The notes: generated by a model not told the origin, from the letters alone. Shown: positions 54,403 through 63,986, numbered from the stretch's first letter. The stretch: 64,000 nt of DNA from Acidisphaera sp. S103 (GCF_009765975.1 NZ_LMUJ01000065.1:1-64000), one strand, 5' to 3'. A program made the numbers and translations.

Positions 54403-55664
54403 ACACGGACGAGCAAACAAGCCACCAGAATACCGCCTCCGCCAGGGAGAGCTCGCGGAACAGCTCCGCAACGGGTTGGGATAGACCCGATCCTCCTAAA
54501 CGTGCACCTCGCAGATCTGCACTGTTGATGGTCATCGCAGTGACGCTCGTGGGGGGGGTCGTTGGGCTTTTCTGGGAGCGCCAGTCCCGCGGGCCAACGA
54601 TTGCTGCGACACCTTCTACCGCTCCGGACGTTACCGTCAATCTGCCGATTGCGAAAACTGTAGCAAATCGAACGGGATTTCTGGGTCAGTTTTCCGCTGT
54701 CGATGCAGTCGAAATCCGTGCGCAGGTCGGTGGGGTTCTGACAGGGATCGAATTCAAGGACGGCCAAGTCGTCAAGAAAGGCGATCCGCTGTTTGTCATT
54801 GATCCACGACCCTACGAAATCCGACTCACGACAGCCGTTGCTGCAGTGCGTACGGCCGAGGCACAAGCAGATTTGGCACAGAGTGAACTGTGGCGGGCAC
54901 AGCAGCTCAAACAAACAAACTTCGGCACCGCGGAAAGCGTGGACCAGCGTATTTCCGACCTCCGTGTCGCTAACGCAGCAGTCGATACTGCCAACAGCAA
55001 CGTCCGGAATGCGACCCTCGATTTTGAGTATTCCCACGTGGCCGCACCGTTCACAGGGCGAGTCAGTAATCATCGCGTCTCGATCGGCAGTCTGATCAGC
55101 GGCAGCCGCGCCGGGACCAGCCCGACAACCCTACTGACCACGATCGTCTCCACTGATCCAATTTACCTCAACTTTGACATGAGCGAGAATGACTATCTCG
55201 CCTTCGCTCGCGCCCATCCCGATGGAGAATTGGAGGAGCAGGTCGATTTCCGTCTGGGTGATGAGGAGACGGAGACACGGCGCGGTAGCCTTGACTTCAT
55301 CGACAACACGATTGATCGGGCGTCTGGGACAATCCACGCCCGCGCAACAGCCCCTAACCCAGACGGGTTCCTCAAACCAGGTTCATTCGCGAGGCTAAGC
55401 CTCGTAACTGGGCAACCGCGTCCGTCGCTCCTTGTCCCCGAGACGGCGCTGCAACTGGACCAATCAAACCACGTCCTGATGACAGTTGCCGCGGATGACA
55501 CCGTCGTGGCCAAAGTCGTCACTGTTGGAGACCTTGATGGCGGCATGCGTGTGATCACGGGAGGCCTTCTTGCGACCGATCGCGTCATCGTTGACGGCCT
55601 TGTACGCGCGATTCCGGGGCAGAAGGTTGCGCCTCGCAAGGCGCCGGTGGCACCGAAGGGCTGA
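54399..55664 (+). CDS. RND efflux periplasmic adaptor (membrane fusion protein)
   Basis: This 421-residue protein starts at ATG 54399, in a 4-base overlap with the DMT gene. There is one N-terminal membrane anchor at about residues 43-62 (MVIAVTLVGGVVGLFW). The biotinyl-lipoyl half-motifs IRAQVGGVLTGIEFKDGQVV and ATLDFEYSHVAAPFTGRV flank a helical hairpin. The beta-barrel contains TTIVSTDPIYLNFDMSEN. It links the inner-membrane pump to an outer-membrane channel. The permease follows 5 bases later. Anchoring is by a membrane helix rather than a lipoprotein cysteine. Confidence 0.92.
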   Translation: MNTDEQTSHQNTASARESSRNSSATGWDRPDPPKRAPRRSALLMVIAVTLVGGVVGLFWERQSRGPTIAATPSTAPDVTVNLPIAKTVANRTGFLGQFSAVDAVEIRAQVGGVLTGIEFKDGQVVKKGDPLFVIDPRPYEIRLTTAVAAVRTAEAQADLAQSELWRAQQLKQTNFGTAESVDQRISDLRVANAAVDTANSNVRNATLDFEYSHVAAPFTGRVSNHRVSIGSLISGSRAGTSPTTLLTTIVSTDPIYLNFDMSENDYLAFARAHPDGELEEQVDFRLGDEETETRRGSLDFIDNTIDRASGTIHARATAPNPDGFLKPGSFARLSLVTGQPRPSLLVPETALQLDQSNHVLMTVAADDTVVAKVVTVGDLDGGMRVITGGLLATDRVIVDGLVRAIPGQKVAPRKAPVAPKG

Positions 55665-55669
55665 GCGCC

Positions 55670-58600
55670 ATGAAATTCACACATACCTTCATTGATCGGC
55701 CCATTCTGGCGGTCGTTGTCAGTGTCTTCATCGTGATGATCGGACTTGCTGCGCTGGTGTCCCTGCCAGTCGCACAATACCCGAATATCGTTCCTCCTAC
55801 GATTCAGGTAACGACGATTTATCCCGGCGCGTCGGCCGATGTCGTTGCCAAGACCGTCGCGACGCCGCTCGAACAGCAGATCAATGGCGTCGAGAACATG
55901 CTCTATATGGCAAGTCAGTCGACCGGCGACGGAAAGCTGACCATCACAGTGACCTTCCGGATTGGCACTGATTTGAATACGGCGCAGGTTTTAACTCAGA
56001 ATCGTGTCACCACGGCTCTCGCGCGTTTACCCGATGATGTTCAGCATCAGGGCGTCGACGTCCGCAAGTCGACGCCCAACATCCTTCTCATCGTTCATCT
56101 AATTTCACCTAATGGAACTCGAAATCAGAGTTACCTCTCCAACTACGCGACACTGCATATTCGTGACGTTCTCGCCCGGCTTCCAGGAGTGGGCGACGTG
56201 CAAGTCGCAAGCCCGCGTGACTATGCCATGCGGATCTGGATCGACCCGGACAAGGCCGCCGCCTATGATTTGGCCGCAGGGGACATTGTCGCGGCGTTGC
56301 GCGCGCAGAACGTGCAGGTATCGGCGGGCATCTTGAACCAACCGCCGACACCTGGGCCAGGAGCCTTCCAGCTTAACATCGCGACTCTAGGAAGGCTCTC
56401 CACCCCTGCAGAGTTTGGCACCATCATCATTAAGAACGACGGGCAAGGGCATATCACGCGGGTTCGGGATGTAGCTCGGGTGGAGATTGGCGCCGCCGAC
56501 TACGGGACAGCGGCCTATTTGGATACGAGCCGCGCAACCCCGATATTTGTGTACGCCCTCCCGGGTGCGAACTCACTGAGCGTCGAGAAGGCTGTGCTGT
56601 CCGAGACGAAGTCGCTGTCCCGTGGCTTTCCACAAGATGTTGCCTACCAGGTGATCTACGATCCGACCGAATTCATCCAGCAGTCAGTCAACGAGGTGAT
56701 GAAAACAATAGGGATTGCCATCCTCCTCGTTGTCGTTGTGGTGGTGGTATTCCTCCAGTCATGGCAAGCGTCTTTGATTCCCGTGATCGCCATCCCGGTG
56801 TCACTCATTGGAACCATGGCAATCCTGGCTCTCGTCGGTTTCTCTCTTAACAACCTTTCCCTATTCGGCGTTGTCCTCGCGGTTGGCATTGTCGTCGATG
56901 ACGCCATCGTCGTCGTCGAAAACGTCGAGCGCAACATTCGCGCAGGCATGACACCTAAGGACGCCGCCCATAAAACCATGGACGAGGTTGGAGGCGCGAT
57001 CGTCGCTATTGCGCTGACGCTCTGCGCCGTGTTCCTGCCCGCGGCGTTCTTGCCGGGTATCTCGGGACTATTCTTTCAGCAATTTGCGGTGACGATAGCG
57101 GCCTCCACGGCGATTTCGTGCGTCGTATCTTTGACCATGAGTCCGGCTCTCAGCGCTCTCCTTTTCCATGCGGCTCTGAAGTCGCCTCCTCGGCGGCGCG
57201 TTCTTCCGATCCGGATTGTTGGCGTTTTCTTCGCGGGCTTTAATCGCGTGTTCGACCGTCTAGCGCATGGCTACGCCCGGATGACGGCCGGGTTCGTGCG
57301 CCGACTCGGGCTCATGGTCATGCTTTACGCCGTTCTGATCGGTCTCACGGGTTATCAGTTCGCGCGTGCCCCGACTGGTTTCATACCAGAACAAGACCAG
57401 AGCTACCTGATCACCGTTCTCCAATTGCCTGCGGGCGCGACCCTGGCGAGGACCGAGGGCGTAGTGCGCCAGGTCGCGGACATCGTACAGCACACTCCGG
57501 GGGTCTCGCATGCGGTGCCATTCGTTGCACTAGACGCTACAACTTTCACAGAAGCCTCAAACAGCGCGACGGTCTTCTCGAAGTTGGCCCCTTTCGAAGA
57601 GCGTGCCCGGTTGGGGCTGACCGCACCAAGAGTCCTGGCGAGCCTGAGGGCTCGTCTTGCGGGTATTCAGAGCGCCGCTGTTTTCTCGATCGCGCCGCCC
57701 CCAGTACAGGGCATCGGAAACGCTGGCGGCTTCAAAATGATGATCGAGGATCGCGCCAATCGGGGTCCGGAGGCGCTCGAAAGGGCGGCCCAGGCGGTCG
57801 CAACCGCGGCAAACAAGGATCCGGCGTTGGCAGGTGTCTTCACGTTGTTCAATACGCGGGCACCATCGGTTTATGCTGATATCGACAGAGAGCGAGCGGA
57901 GAAGCTTGGCGTCACGCCACATGACGTCTTTGAAGCAATGCAGACCTATTTGGGTTCTACCTATATCAATGACTTCAACTATCTGGGCCGGACCTACCAG
58001 GTTATCGCCCAGGCGGACGGCGCATTTCGTCAGCGCCTTGCTGACATCGGCCGCCTGCGCATGCGCAACACGGCTGGCCAGATGGTGCCGATCGATACTG
58101 TCGCTCGCCTTAGGGGGATAACGTCGCCTTACCGTGTCCCGCACTACAACCTATATCCGGCTGCGGAAGTGCTCGGCGGCGCAGCACCCTCCGTCGCATC
58201 TGGAACGGCGCTTGCGCACATGGAGCAGATCGCTGCCTCCGTCTTACCGTCAGGATTTGGTTTCGAATGGACTGAGCTCGCCTATCAGGAGCAGCAACGC
58301 GGCACTCCTACGCTAGCCGTCTTTGCCGCGGCAGCTTTGTTCGTCTTCCTGGTCCTCGCTGGGCAATATGAGAGTCTAAGCCTTCCCCTGGCAGTGATTC
58401 TGATATTACCCATGTGCCTTCTGGCGGCTGTGACCGGCCTTCAGCTGCGAGGCGTCCCGATCAACATTCTTGCGCAGATTGGCTTTGTCGTTCTTGTGGG
58501 TCTTGCGGCCAAGAACGCCATCTTGATTGTGGAGTTCGCTAGGCAGGCCGAGACTGAAGGAGCCGAGGCGGCCGACGCAGCCATTTACGCCGCCTGCACC

Positions 58601-58837
58601 CGCCTACGGCCGATCCTCATGACATCTTTCGCCTTCATCCTTGGCGTCGTGCCGCTCGCGATCGCAACGGGCGCGGGAGCTGAGATGCGTCAATCGCTCG
58701 GAATTGCGGTTTTCTTCGGCATGCTCGGGGTGACCGGTTTCGGGCTTCTGTTCACACCCAGCTTCTATACGGTGGTTCGTCGAATTAGCGCTCGACGCGG
58801 GGCTCTGGTAGCTCAGCCATCCGCTGATCGCCCCTGA
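55670..58837 (+). CDS. RND multidrug efflux permease (HAE1/AcrB family)
   Basis: This 1055-residue proton-driven drug exporter is AcrB-like. The N-terminus FTHTFIDRPILAVVVSVFIV is typical. The proton relay residues are present: the double Asp in VGIVVDDAIVVVENVER near residue 410 and the Lys in VGLAAKNAILIVEFARQ near 945. Repeated periplasmic porter domains lie after TM1 and TM7. It forms an operon with the adaptor and the DMT protein. No outer-membrane factor gene follows, so it must use a TolC-like channel encoded elsewhere. Confidence 0.95.
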   Translation: MKFTHTFIDRPILAVVVSVFIVMIGLAALVSLPVAQYPNIVPPTIQVTTIYPGASADVVAKTVATPLEQQINGVENMLYMASQSTGDGKLTITVTFRIGTDLNTAQVLTQNRVTTALARLPDDVQHQGVDVRKSTPNILLIVHLISPNGTRNQSYLSNYATLHIRDVLARLPGVGDVQVASPRDYAMRIWIDPDKAAAYDLAAGDIVAALRAQNVQVSAGILNQPPTPGPGAFQLNIATLGRLSTPAEFGTIIIKNDGQGHITRVRDVARVEIGAADYGTAAYLDTSRATPIFVYALPGANSLSVEKAVLSETKSLSRGFPQDVAYQVIYDPTEFIQQSVNEVMKTIGIAILLVVVVVVVFLQSWQASLIPVIAIPVSLIGTMAILALVGFSLNNLSLFGVVLAVGIVVDDAIVVVENVERNIRAGMTPKDAAHKTMDEVGGAIVAIALTLCAVFLPAAFLPGISGLFFQQFAVTIAASTAISCVVSLTMSPALSALLFHAALKSPPRRRVLPIRIVGVFFAGFNRVFDRLAHGYARMTAGFVRRLGLMVMLYAVLIGLTGYQFARAPTGFIPEQDQSYLITVLQLPAGATLARTEGVVRQVADIVQHTPGVSHAVPFVALDATTFTEASNSATVFSKLAPFEERARLGLTAPRVLASLRARLAGIQSAAVFSIAPPPVQGIGNAGGFKMMIEDRANRGPEALERAAQAVATAANKDPALAGVFTLFNTRAPSVYADIDRERAEKLGVTPHDVFEAMQTYLGSTYINDFNYLGRTYQVIAQADGAFRQRLADIGRLRMRNTAGQMVPIDTVARLRGITSPYRVPHYNLYPAAEVLGGAAPSVASGTALAHMEQIAASVLPSGFGFEWTELAYQEQQRGTPTLAVFAAAALFVFLVLAGQYESLSLPLAVILILPMCLLAAVTGLQLRGVPINILAQIGFVVLVGLAAKNAILIVEFARQAETEGAEAADAAIYAACTRLRPILMTSFAFILGVVPLAIATGAGAEMRQSLGIAVFFGMLGVTGFGLLFTPSFYTVVRRISARRGALVAQPSADRP

Positions 58838-59216
58838 GGTGAGGCGGGTTGACGGCGAGGCGGAATAAAACATGGCCTCGGCTGTGAGGTTAAACGTGCC
58901 GACGAACATGCCCGAATCGAAGAGCGAAGATCAATCCTCCGCCTCGACGGCCAACAGCTGCTTCAACGAGCGGTGCTTTATTTCGCGATCGACAACCACG
59001 CCGTCGCGGTGATCGCGCCCATCTCGCAAGCCCAAAACGATCAAGGCGGTGGCGCTGGAAGGGCGAACTAACCCTTCAGGTACCCGGTCACCAGGCGCGC
59101 ACCCTCGTTGATATCCCTTCACCGCGGCAGCTATCCTTCGATCAATGATACGCTCAGGCGCAATGTCGCGTATTGCCTTCAGTGTGCTGATCTAGAATAT
59201 CGATGCCCACGTAGTG
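58838..59216. other. Intergenic region between convergent genes
   Basis: This 379-base region separates the RND permease and the peroxiredoxin gene, which converge. A minus-strand frame around 58931-59080 reads ALIVLGLRDGRDHRDGVVVD, which might be a coding remnant, but no family or proper start is visible. No strong terminator hairpin was identified. Confidence 0.3.
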
Positions 59217-59873
59217 CTAGTCATCCTTGCCTCGTAGTTGAGCGAGCAGCGGAAGGAGATTTGTCGGCTCTGAGCGCTCTTCGTAGCTGAAGGCGATCTC
59301 GGCGAACGCAATTTGGCAATTTCTATCAATGACAAACCTCGCCTGCATTGGATTGATCCACGGTTCAGTGCCTCTGAACGACAACAGATCTAAACCGAGT
59401 GCATGTTCAATCGTGCGCGCATCTTCGGCGGGCCAGCGAATGCCGTACTGCACAGCGAGCTCGCCTGAAGCGTCCTCTAAAACCGGAAAGTTCAATCCAA
59501 GAGCATGATCCGTTGGCCGATCGGTACCGGGTGCTCGCGGTCGAGAGATCGCCAGAACACATGGAGCAAGGTCATTAGCCTCCTCAATCAGCTTGATGAA
59601 GGCTTGTAGGTCCGCCTGACAGTAGGGACACCAAAGGCCGCGGTAGAACGTTACGACAAGCGGCGCTGATTCTAGATGATCATCCAAGGCCACGAAAGTG
59701 TCGTCGTAGGCCTGCAGACGAAATCGCGGAGCTTCGTCGCCAACCTTGAGCGGGCGAGCCCGCTCTTCCTCAGCAATCAGCTTCGCAATCGCCTCGCCCA
59801 GAGTCGCTGTCCGCGAATCAGCGAGCGCATCATGGTCGGACACGAGTTCATCGATTTTGAGTTGCAATGACAC
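59217..59873 (-). CDS. AhpC/TSA-family peroxiredoxin
   Basis: This 218-residue protein starts at GTG 59873. After a helical N-terminal extension (about 50 residues) comes a thioredoxin fold with the active-site segment VVTFYRGLWCPYCQADL near residue 83. Its CPYC pair (peroxidatic plus nearby cysteine) is characteristic of peroxiredoxin-like proteins that reduce hydroperoxides. NFPVLEDASGELAVQYGIRW is the later family strand. It sits in a stress/detoxification group with glutathione transferase and alkylation-repair genes. Confidence 0.88.
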   Translation of the reverse strand: MSLQLKIDELVSDHDALADSRTATLGEAIAKLIAEEERARPLKVGDEAPRFRLQAYDDTFVALDDHLESAPLVVTFYRGLWCPYCQADLQAFIKLIEEANDLAPCVLAISRPRAPGTDRPTDHALGLNFPVLEDASGELAVQYGIRWPAEDARTIEHALGLDLLSFRGTEPWINPMQARFVIDRNCQIAFAEIAFSYEERSEPTNLLPLLAQLRGKDD

Positions 59874-59984
59874 GGACTGTCACTCCTCGAAGTTGGCGTA
59901 TAAGTTCGACTCGGCTTGAGAATAAAATGAGGAGCCGCCTTTCAGTTCAGCCCGATCATGAACGTCGAGCCCGCGGGTGAAAGA

Positions 59985-60641
59985 TCACTCCGAATCCGAC
60001 GCTCTCTGGTGCAATCTAATCTTCGGAGCCCTTAGGCCCCGTATGACGGCGGATCGGGCATTGATACTCTCGAACCAGCGGGCGATCCCTGGCGTCGAAC
60101 CGAGCTGTTCGCTCAGTCGCGCCATAATAGTTGGGAGAGCGAACTTGATCCAAGCGAACGCAGCGATATCGGCAACGGAATAGACGGTGGCGAGATAGGG
60201 AAGCTCGTTCAGCCTTTTCTCAAGCACATGCATCAATCGCGTGACCTCTTGGCCCCTGGGATCCGACCTGGTTGTGTCATTTTGGACGTCGGCCTGTTGC
60301 ATGAACCGCCCGAGAACGGGACCGAGGCCCGTAGTCCCCCAGAATAGCCAGGACAGGGCGTCATCGCGCTGGCCGCCGCTACTGGCGAGAAGCTTTCCGG
60401 TCTTTTCAGCCAGATAGAGGAGAATCGCGCCAGACTCGAAAAGCACCCGGCGGCCCTCAGCCCCATCATCGTCGATGAGAGCTGGAATCTTGTTGTTGGG
60501 GGATACGGTCAGGAAGTCGGAGGAGAACTGTGCGCCAGCGGTAATATCGACGAGGCGGACGATATAGGGGAGCCCGACCTCCTCGAGCATGATCGATGGC
60601 CTCACTCCATTGGGTGTAGCCCAAGTCAAAAGCTCAATCAT
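59985..60641 (-). CDS. Glutathione S-transferase (YfcG/Ure2-like)
   Basis: This 218-residue GST has a thioredoxin-like N-terminal domain with WATPNGVRPSIMLEEVGLPY (the NGxxP active-site loop of the YfcG/nu class). NNKIPALIDDD and the glutathione-binding FESGAILLYLAEKTGKL follow. The helical C-terminal domain includes SVADIAAFAWIKFA, the N-capping box. Nu-class enzymes show disulfide-bond reductase and organic peroxide activity. It lies on the same strand as the peroxiredoxin, 111 bases upstream of it. Confidence 0.9.
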   Translation of the reverse strand: MIELLTWATPNGVRPSIMLEEVGLPYIVRLVDITAGAQFSSDFLTVSPNNKIPALIDDDGAEGRRVLFESGAILLYLAEKTGKLLASSGGQRDDALSWLFWGTTGLGPVLGRFMQQADVQNDTTRSDPRGQEVTRLMHVLEKRLNELPYLATVYSVADIAAFAWIKFALPTIMARLSEQLGSTPGIARWFESINARSAVIRGLRAPKIRLHQRASDSE

Positions 60642-60907
60642 TGTGTTTGCTCCGAGGGCAAGTCGTGCTCAATCGTCCTGGCTACGATCCTGGGGGGCGA
60701 TGTTCCGTGCGGAGGCCGAACGAAACCCGGTCGACGTCCGCGCATTCAGTCGTGCCACCGTAAGACAAGCCGTGAGGGTGAAAGTCCAGGATGTGTCGCA
60801 GAACGTCCGGCGTGACTCCGGACTCATACGAGCCGGGCGGCGATCAATTGACCCTGCGGTCGCCCGGGAGCAAGCGCGTCACGAGCACCGTGGTCTACCA
60901 GCCTGCT
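60642..60907. other. Intergenic region with a group-II-intron-like segment
   Basis: This 266-base gap carries a plus-strand segment from about 60752 (GTGCCACCG, then GCCGTGAGGGTGAAAGTCC) that is reminiscent of 5' ends of bacterial group II introns. No reverse transcriptase gene or domain V hairpin follows, so at most it is a remnant. Confidence 0.2.
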
Positions 60908-61405
60908 TCAGGATCCATACCGTGTGGTGTTCGACTGATTCTCCAGCGACGGCACATCCTCCGTAACGACCAGGCCCTTCCTCAGGATAAAGCACCCCCA
61001 GCCTCGCGTTTCGCCAGTCATGATTACCGCGTAGCTGTTCTTTGCCCGCTGATAGTACTCCTGACGGACAACCGACGCCATCGGCAGGCAACGCCCGACG
61101 GCAAGGTTGATCTCCATCTGCGCCTCACGCTGCACGTGCGGGAGAGTTTCGGGCTCATTATCGACCATCATGCGCTCGGCGGGTTGAGGCACAAATGAGT
61201 CGAGTTCGAACACTGACAGAATCGCCCGCATCGCCCGCGCGGTATCGGCCCCATCCATTGTCAGCAGTTTACCGATAGTCGAGGACTGCGCGGCGTTCTG
61301 GGCTGGGTAGTGCGCGTCGACGATGGCCACTTCATCGCCGTGACCCATTGAGTAGAGGGCGTGAAGGATATCGGCGTTGAGAACGGGATCAACATTTTTG
61401 AGCAT
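60908..61405 (-). CDS. fucU: RbsD/FucU-family sugar mutarotase
   Basis: This 165-residue protein starts at ATG 61405, with AAAGGAGAC upstream. It contains the family signatures LLHALYSMGHGDEVAIVDAH-like (here DILHALYSMGHGDEVAIVDA), with the catalytic His near residue 21. A C-terminal half with YQRAKNSYAVIMTGETRGWG includes the conserved Tyr and the substrate-site Glu. FucU interconverts sugar anomers, especially of L-fucose. No sugar catabolic genes are adjacent, so the substrate is open. It is slightly longer than the typical 140 residues. Confidence 0.88.
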   Translation of the reverse strand: MLKNVDPVLNADILHALYSMGHGDEVAIVDAHYPAQNAAQSSTIGKLLTMDGADTARAMRAILSVFELDSFVPQPAERMMVDNEPETLPHVQREAQMEINLAVGRCLPMASVVRQEYYQRAKNSYAVIMTGETRGWGCFILRKGLVVTEDVPSLENQSNTTRYGS

Positions 61406-61640
61406 GAGGTCTCCTTTTTCTGAAGGCCGGGAAGCACTTCGCGGACATCCCCAATCCGGCCGGAGACCAAGACCCTAGGCCAGACCAGGCACCCTGAAGT
61501 CCGGCCGCTGTCTCAAATCGTCCTTCGATATGTTGTTTGTGAACTTCCGGACTGACGACACAAAGTCAGGATTCCCGGCTCCCCTATTTGGTTAACATGA
61601 CCGCTGCTTACATCGCTGGAAAACGACAGGACGAAGGCAA

Positions 61641-62069
61641 ATGGATATGACCCCTCATGAACGGGCTCGGTATATTTATGATGAATGGAATGCGGGCTTT
61701 AACACGCGAGATATGGCTCGAGTGATGGCGCTCTATGCGGAAGATGCGATCATCGAAACACCCTCCGTGTTGGCCATTTTTCCGGACGCGCCTGACGGTA
61801 TTCTCCGCGGCCGCGACAATATACATGCTCTGTTTACGAAAAATATCGCGGCTCTATCAGATACCTTTGAAGGTTTACATCGACCGGTGCAATTCTTCTC
61901 TGATGGGCAATACCTCACCTGGGAGTACCCGAGAGCAACGCCGTCGGGCGAGCAGGTTGATCTATTCGAGTCCATGGATATCAAGGATGGGCTTATCGTC
62001 TATCACCGAGTTTATTGGGGGTGGTCCGGCTTCCGTAAGTTGCTCAGGGTTCTGACCGACCAGAAATAG
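61641..62069 (+). CDS. NTF2-like/SnoaL-type domain protein
   Basis: This 142-residue protein starts at ATG 61641 after GAAGG. It has a cone-shaped NTF2 fold pattern: an N-terminal helix pair (ARYIYDEWNAGFNTRDMARV), VMALYAEDAIIETPS, RGRDNIHALFTKN and C-terminal beta strands including LFESMDIKDGLIVYHRVYWG. The family covers small-molecule isomerases, hydrolases and non-enzymatic binders, so no reaction can be assigned. It converges with alkB, with only 3 bases between the stops. Confidence 0.82.
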   Translation: MDMTPHERARYIYDEWNAGFNTRDMARVMALYAEDAIIETPSVLAIFPDAPDGILRGRDNIHALFTKNIAALSDTFEGLHRPVQFFSDGQYLTWEYPRATPSGEQVDLFESMDIKDGLIVYHRVYWGWSGFRKLLRVLTDQK

Positions 62070-62072
62070 GAC

Positions 62073-62699
62073 TCACCCGCTAGCAGTGAGGGCATGGGCC
62101 CGATTGAGTGCGTTCGGGTCGGTCCTGTGCTTCTCTTTTTTGGCCAAGCCTCGAAACGTGATTGACCATCGTGTCTGCGTTCCCGGGGCGATGCTGTGTT
62201 CCCATGCGTGACGCACCTCGCCGTCCAGATGATAAATGGACCGTGGCGACAATGAAACCGACACGCGCTCGAAGCCGTTCTCAGTGCGGCGGCGAAACCG
62301 CATGATCGCAGCGGCGCCGAGCGATATCCCGACAACAGCGTCCAATTCCGGACGATCCTTGTGCCAGCCAATGCCTGCCCCAGCCTCATACTTGATGATC
62401 GAGGCTTGAACCAGATCCTGCACATCGACGCCCGCGAAGGATCCAGCCAACGCCCTGATGGGCATCAGAAAGTCAGGAATCGGTTCGGTCGGACCAAAGT
62501 GTCCGCCGTTGAAATCGTAGAGCCAGCCAAAGGAGCGTGTGCGGCGCTTGCCGAGCCATCCTTGGAACCGAAAGAGTGGCAGCTCGACCCGGTCAATCTC
62601 GGCGATTAGTTTGCGCTCCGCCTCGGGCGAGATGACGCTTGCTCGGAGATCGAAGCCGGAAACGAATCTGGGCGCTTGATCGAATAGGTCGGGTTGCAT
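62073..62699 (-). CDS. alkB: AlkB-like 2-oxoglutarate/Fe(II) dioxygenase
   Basis: This 208-residue enzyme performs oxidative demethylation of alkylated DNA or RNA bases. The iron ligands are visible in GIGWHKDRPEL (HxD, about residue 112) and the distal RHAWEHSIAP (His). The 2-oxoglutarate-binding arginine is in QTRWSITFR. A nucleotide-recognition segment, RRTRSFGWLYDFNG, lies near residue 52. It is one of two direct-reversal alkylation repair genes in this part of the island, with ogt 660 bases to the right. Confidence 0.9.
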   Translation of the reverse strand: MQPDLFDQAPRFVSGFDLRASVISPEAERKLIAEIDRVELPLFRFQGWLGKRRTRSFGWLYDFNGGHFGPTEPIPDFLMPIRALAGSFAGVDVQDLVQASIIKYEAGAGIGWHKDRPELDAVVGISLGAAAIMRFRRRTENGFERVSVSLSPRSIYHLDGEVRHAWEHSIAPGTQTRWSITFRGLAKKEKHRTDPNALNRAHALTASG

Positions 62700-63357
62700 G
62701 TTTCGCTGTCGCCCTCAATGTAGGTTGGGCGCGCCTTTATCATCTGGGCCCCGCTATGGTGGGGCTAGTTCCGCTAAGCCCGCACCGGTGTATGGTCTTC
62801 CGTTTGCGCGTGACAACAGGTCCGGGGATAGTTTTGAAGCTTGTCGGACGATTGGCGCAAAATCGTGGCCTCCGAACACGCTGAGCATCCTTCGGGTGCT
62901 GAGGCGGCCAGCCAGCGCTTCGGAGTGTGCCGATGTTATGCTCGAAGTGAGGCAGGTCTCCGATGCGCGCTGCCTGACGAAGCTTACTCCAGGTCGCGGT
63001 GCTCTTCGCTCGGAAGCCAGCCGCGGCACAGCTTCGCGGATCAACCAATGATGACGGCCCGCGACACACCCAGTCGGGGTAGTCGGTTTGGTTTTGGCGG
63101 TCTCGGCCTCGTCCACGTCACTCCTCAGCCGCATCGACGGCCACATGAAGATCTTGCTCATTGAGCGAACTGTCAGACGTGGCGATCTCCCTCGGGCGCT
63201 CCATGAGAGCGGCGCGCGTCTGGTGCCGGACGATCGAACCCCTTTTTAAGACCCCAGCGCAGGTTTCAGACCCCAAATAATCGCCACGGTCCGTGCCACA
63301 GTTCTCCATAGAGCATGACGGCATAGACACCCCATTTTCGGCATTTGAGGAGCCATC
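62700..63357. other. Region without a supported gene between alkB and ogt
   Basis: About 660 bases contain overlapping frames on both strands. The longest minus-strand frames (62754-63161 and 63118-63330) have mixed composition and no motif I recognise. A small remnant is possible. The promoters of alkB (minus) and ogt (plus) must lie at its two ends. Confidence 0.3.
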
Positions 63358-63945
63358 ATGTCATACGCATACAAATGGATCGCCTCACCAGTCGGTAATC
63401 TCAAACTGGTTGCGAGTGACGCTGGGCTAGCGGCAACCCTCTGGGAGAACGATCAACGCTATAAGAAACAGTTCGAGTCGGCCATCGAGTTGCCTGAGAA
63501 TCCTACTCTTAAGGAGGCCGAGCGGCAGCTAGGGGAATATTTTAGGGGCGAGCGAACCACGTTTGACATTCCGCTCGATTTCGCGGGAACGGATTTTCAG
63601 AAAAAGGTATGGCGAGCCCTTCTGACGATTCCATTTGGACAGACACGAACCTATTCCGAGATCGCACGCCAGGTCGGCCATCCCAAGGCTGTTCGAGCGG
63701 TAGGCAGCGCGGCCAATCGCAATCCGCTGGCAGTTCTTGCTCCCTGCCATCGTGTGGTTGGCGCGTCTGGGGAACTCACGGGCTTTGCCGGTGGCCTGCA
63801 GGCAAAAATATGCCTGTTGATTTTGGAAATCGGAGAAAATGGTGTGGTGGATGGTATTGATCATCGATCTCAGGCCGTCACCGCAAAAACCCTAGCGCCG
63901 GTCCAATCAAGCGGATTGGGGAGCGCGAACCAGCAAACCGCATAA
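63358..63945 (+). CDS. ogt: Methylated-DNA-protein cysteine methyltransferase
   Basis: This 195-residue suicide enzyme removes alkyl groups from O6 of guanine. The acceptor cysteine lies in LAPCHRVVG near residue 128. The DNA-binding helix and arginine finger are in FGQTRTYSEIARQVGHPKAV and RAVGSAANRNP. The N-terminal RNase-H-like domain begins YKWIASPVGNLKLVASDAGL. About 25 extra C-terminal residues follow the normal family end. It is followed by a perfect inverted repeat. Confidence 0.93.
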   Translation: MSYAYKWIASPVGNLKLVASDAGLAATLWENDQRYKKQFESAIELPENPTLKEAERQLGEYFRGERTTFDIPLDFAGTDFQKKVWRALLTIPFGQTRTYSEIARQVGHPKAVRAVGSAANRNPLAVLAPCHRVVGASGELTGFAGGLQAKICLLILEIGENGVVDGIDHRSQAVTAKTLAPVQSSGLGSANQQTA

Positions 63946-63947
63946 TA

Positions 63948-63986
63948 CGACCCTCAGCATGGAGGACAGATCCACGCTGAGGGTCG
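63948..63986 (+). terminator. Perfect inverted repeat after ogt
   Basis: CGACCCTCAGC (63948-63958) pairs perfectly with GCTGAGGGTCG (63976-63986) around a 17-base loop, starting 3 bases after the ogt stop. There is no T run, so termination may be Rho-dependent or the stem may protect the transcript end. Confidence 0.5.
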
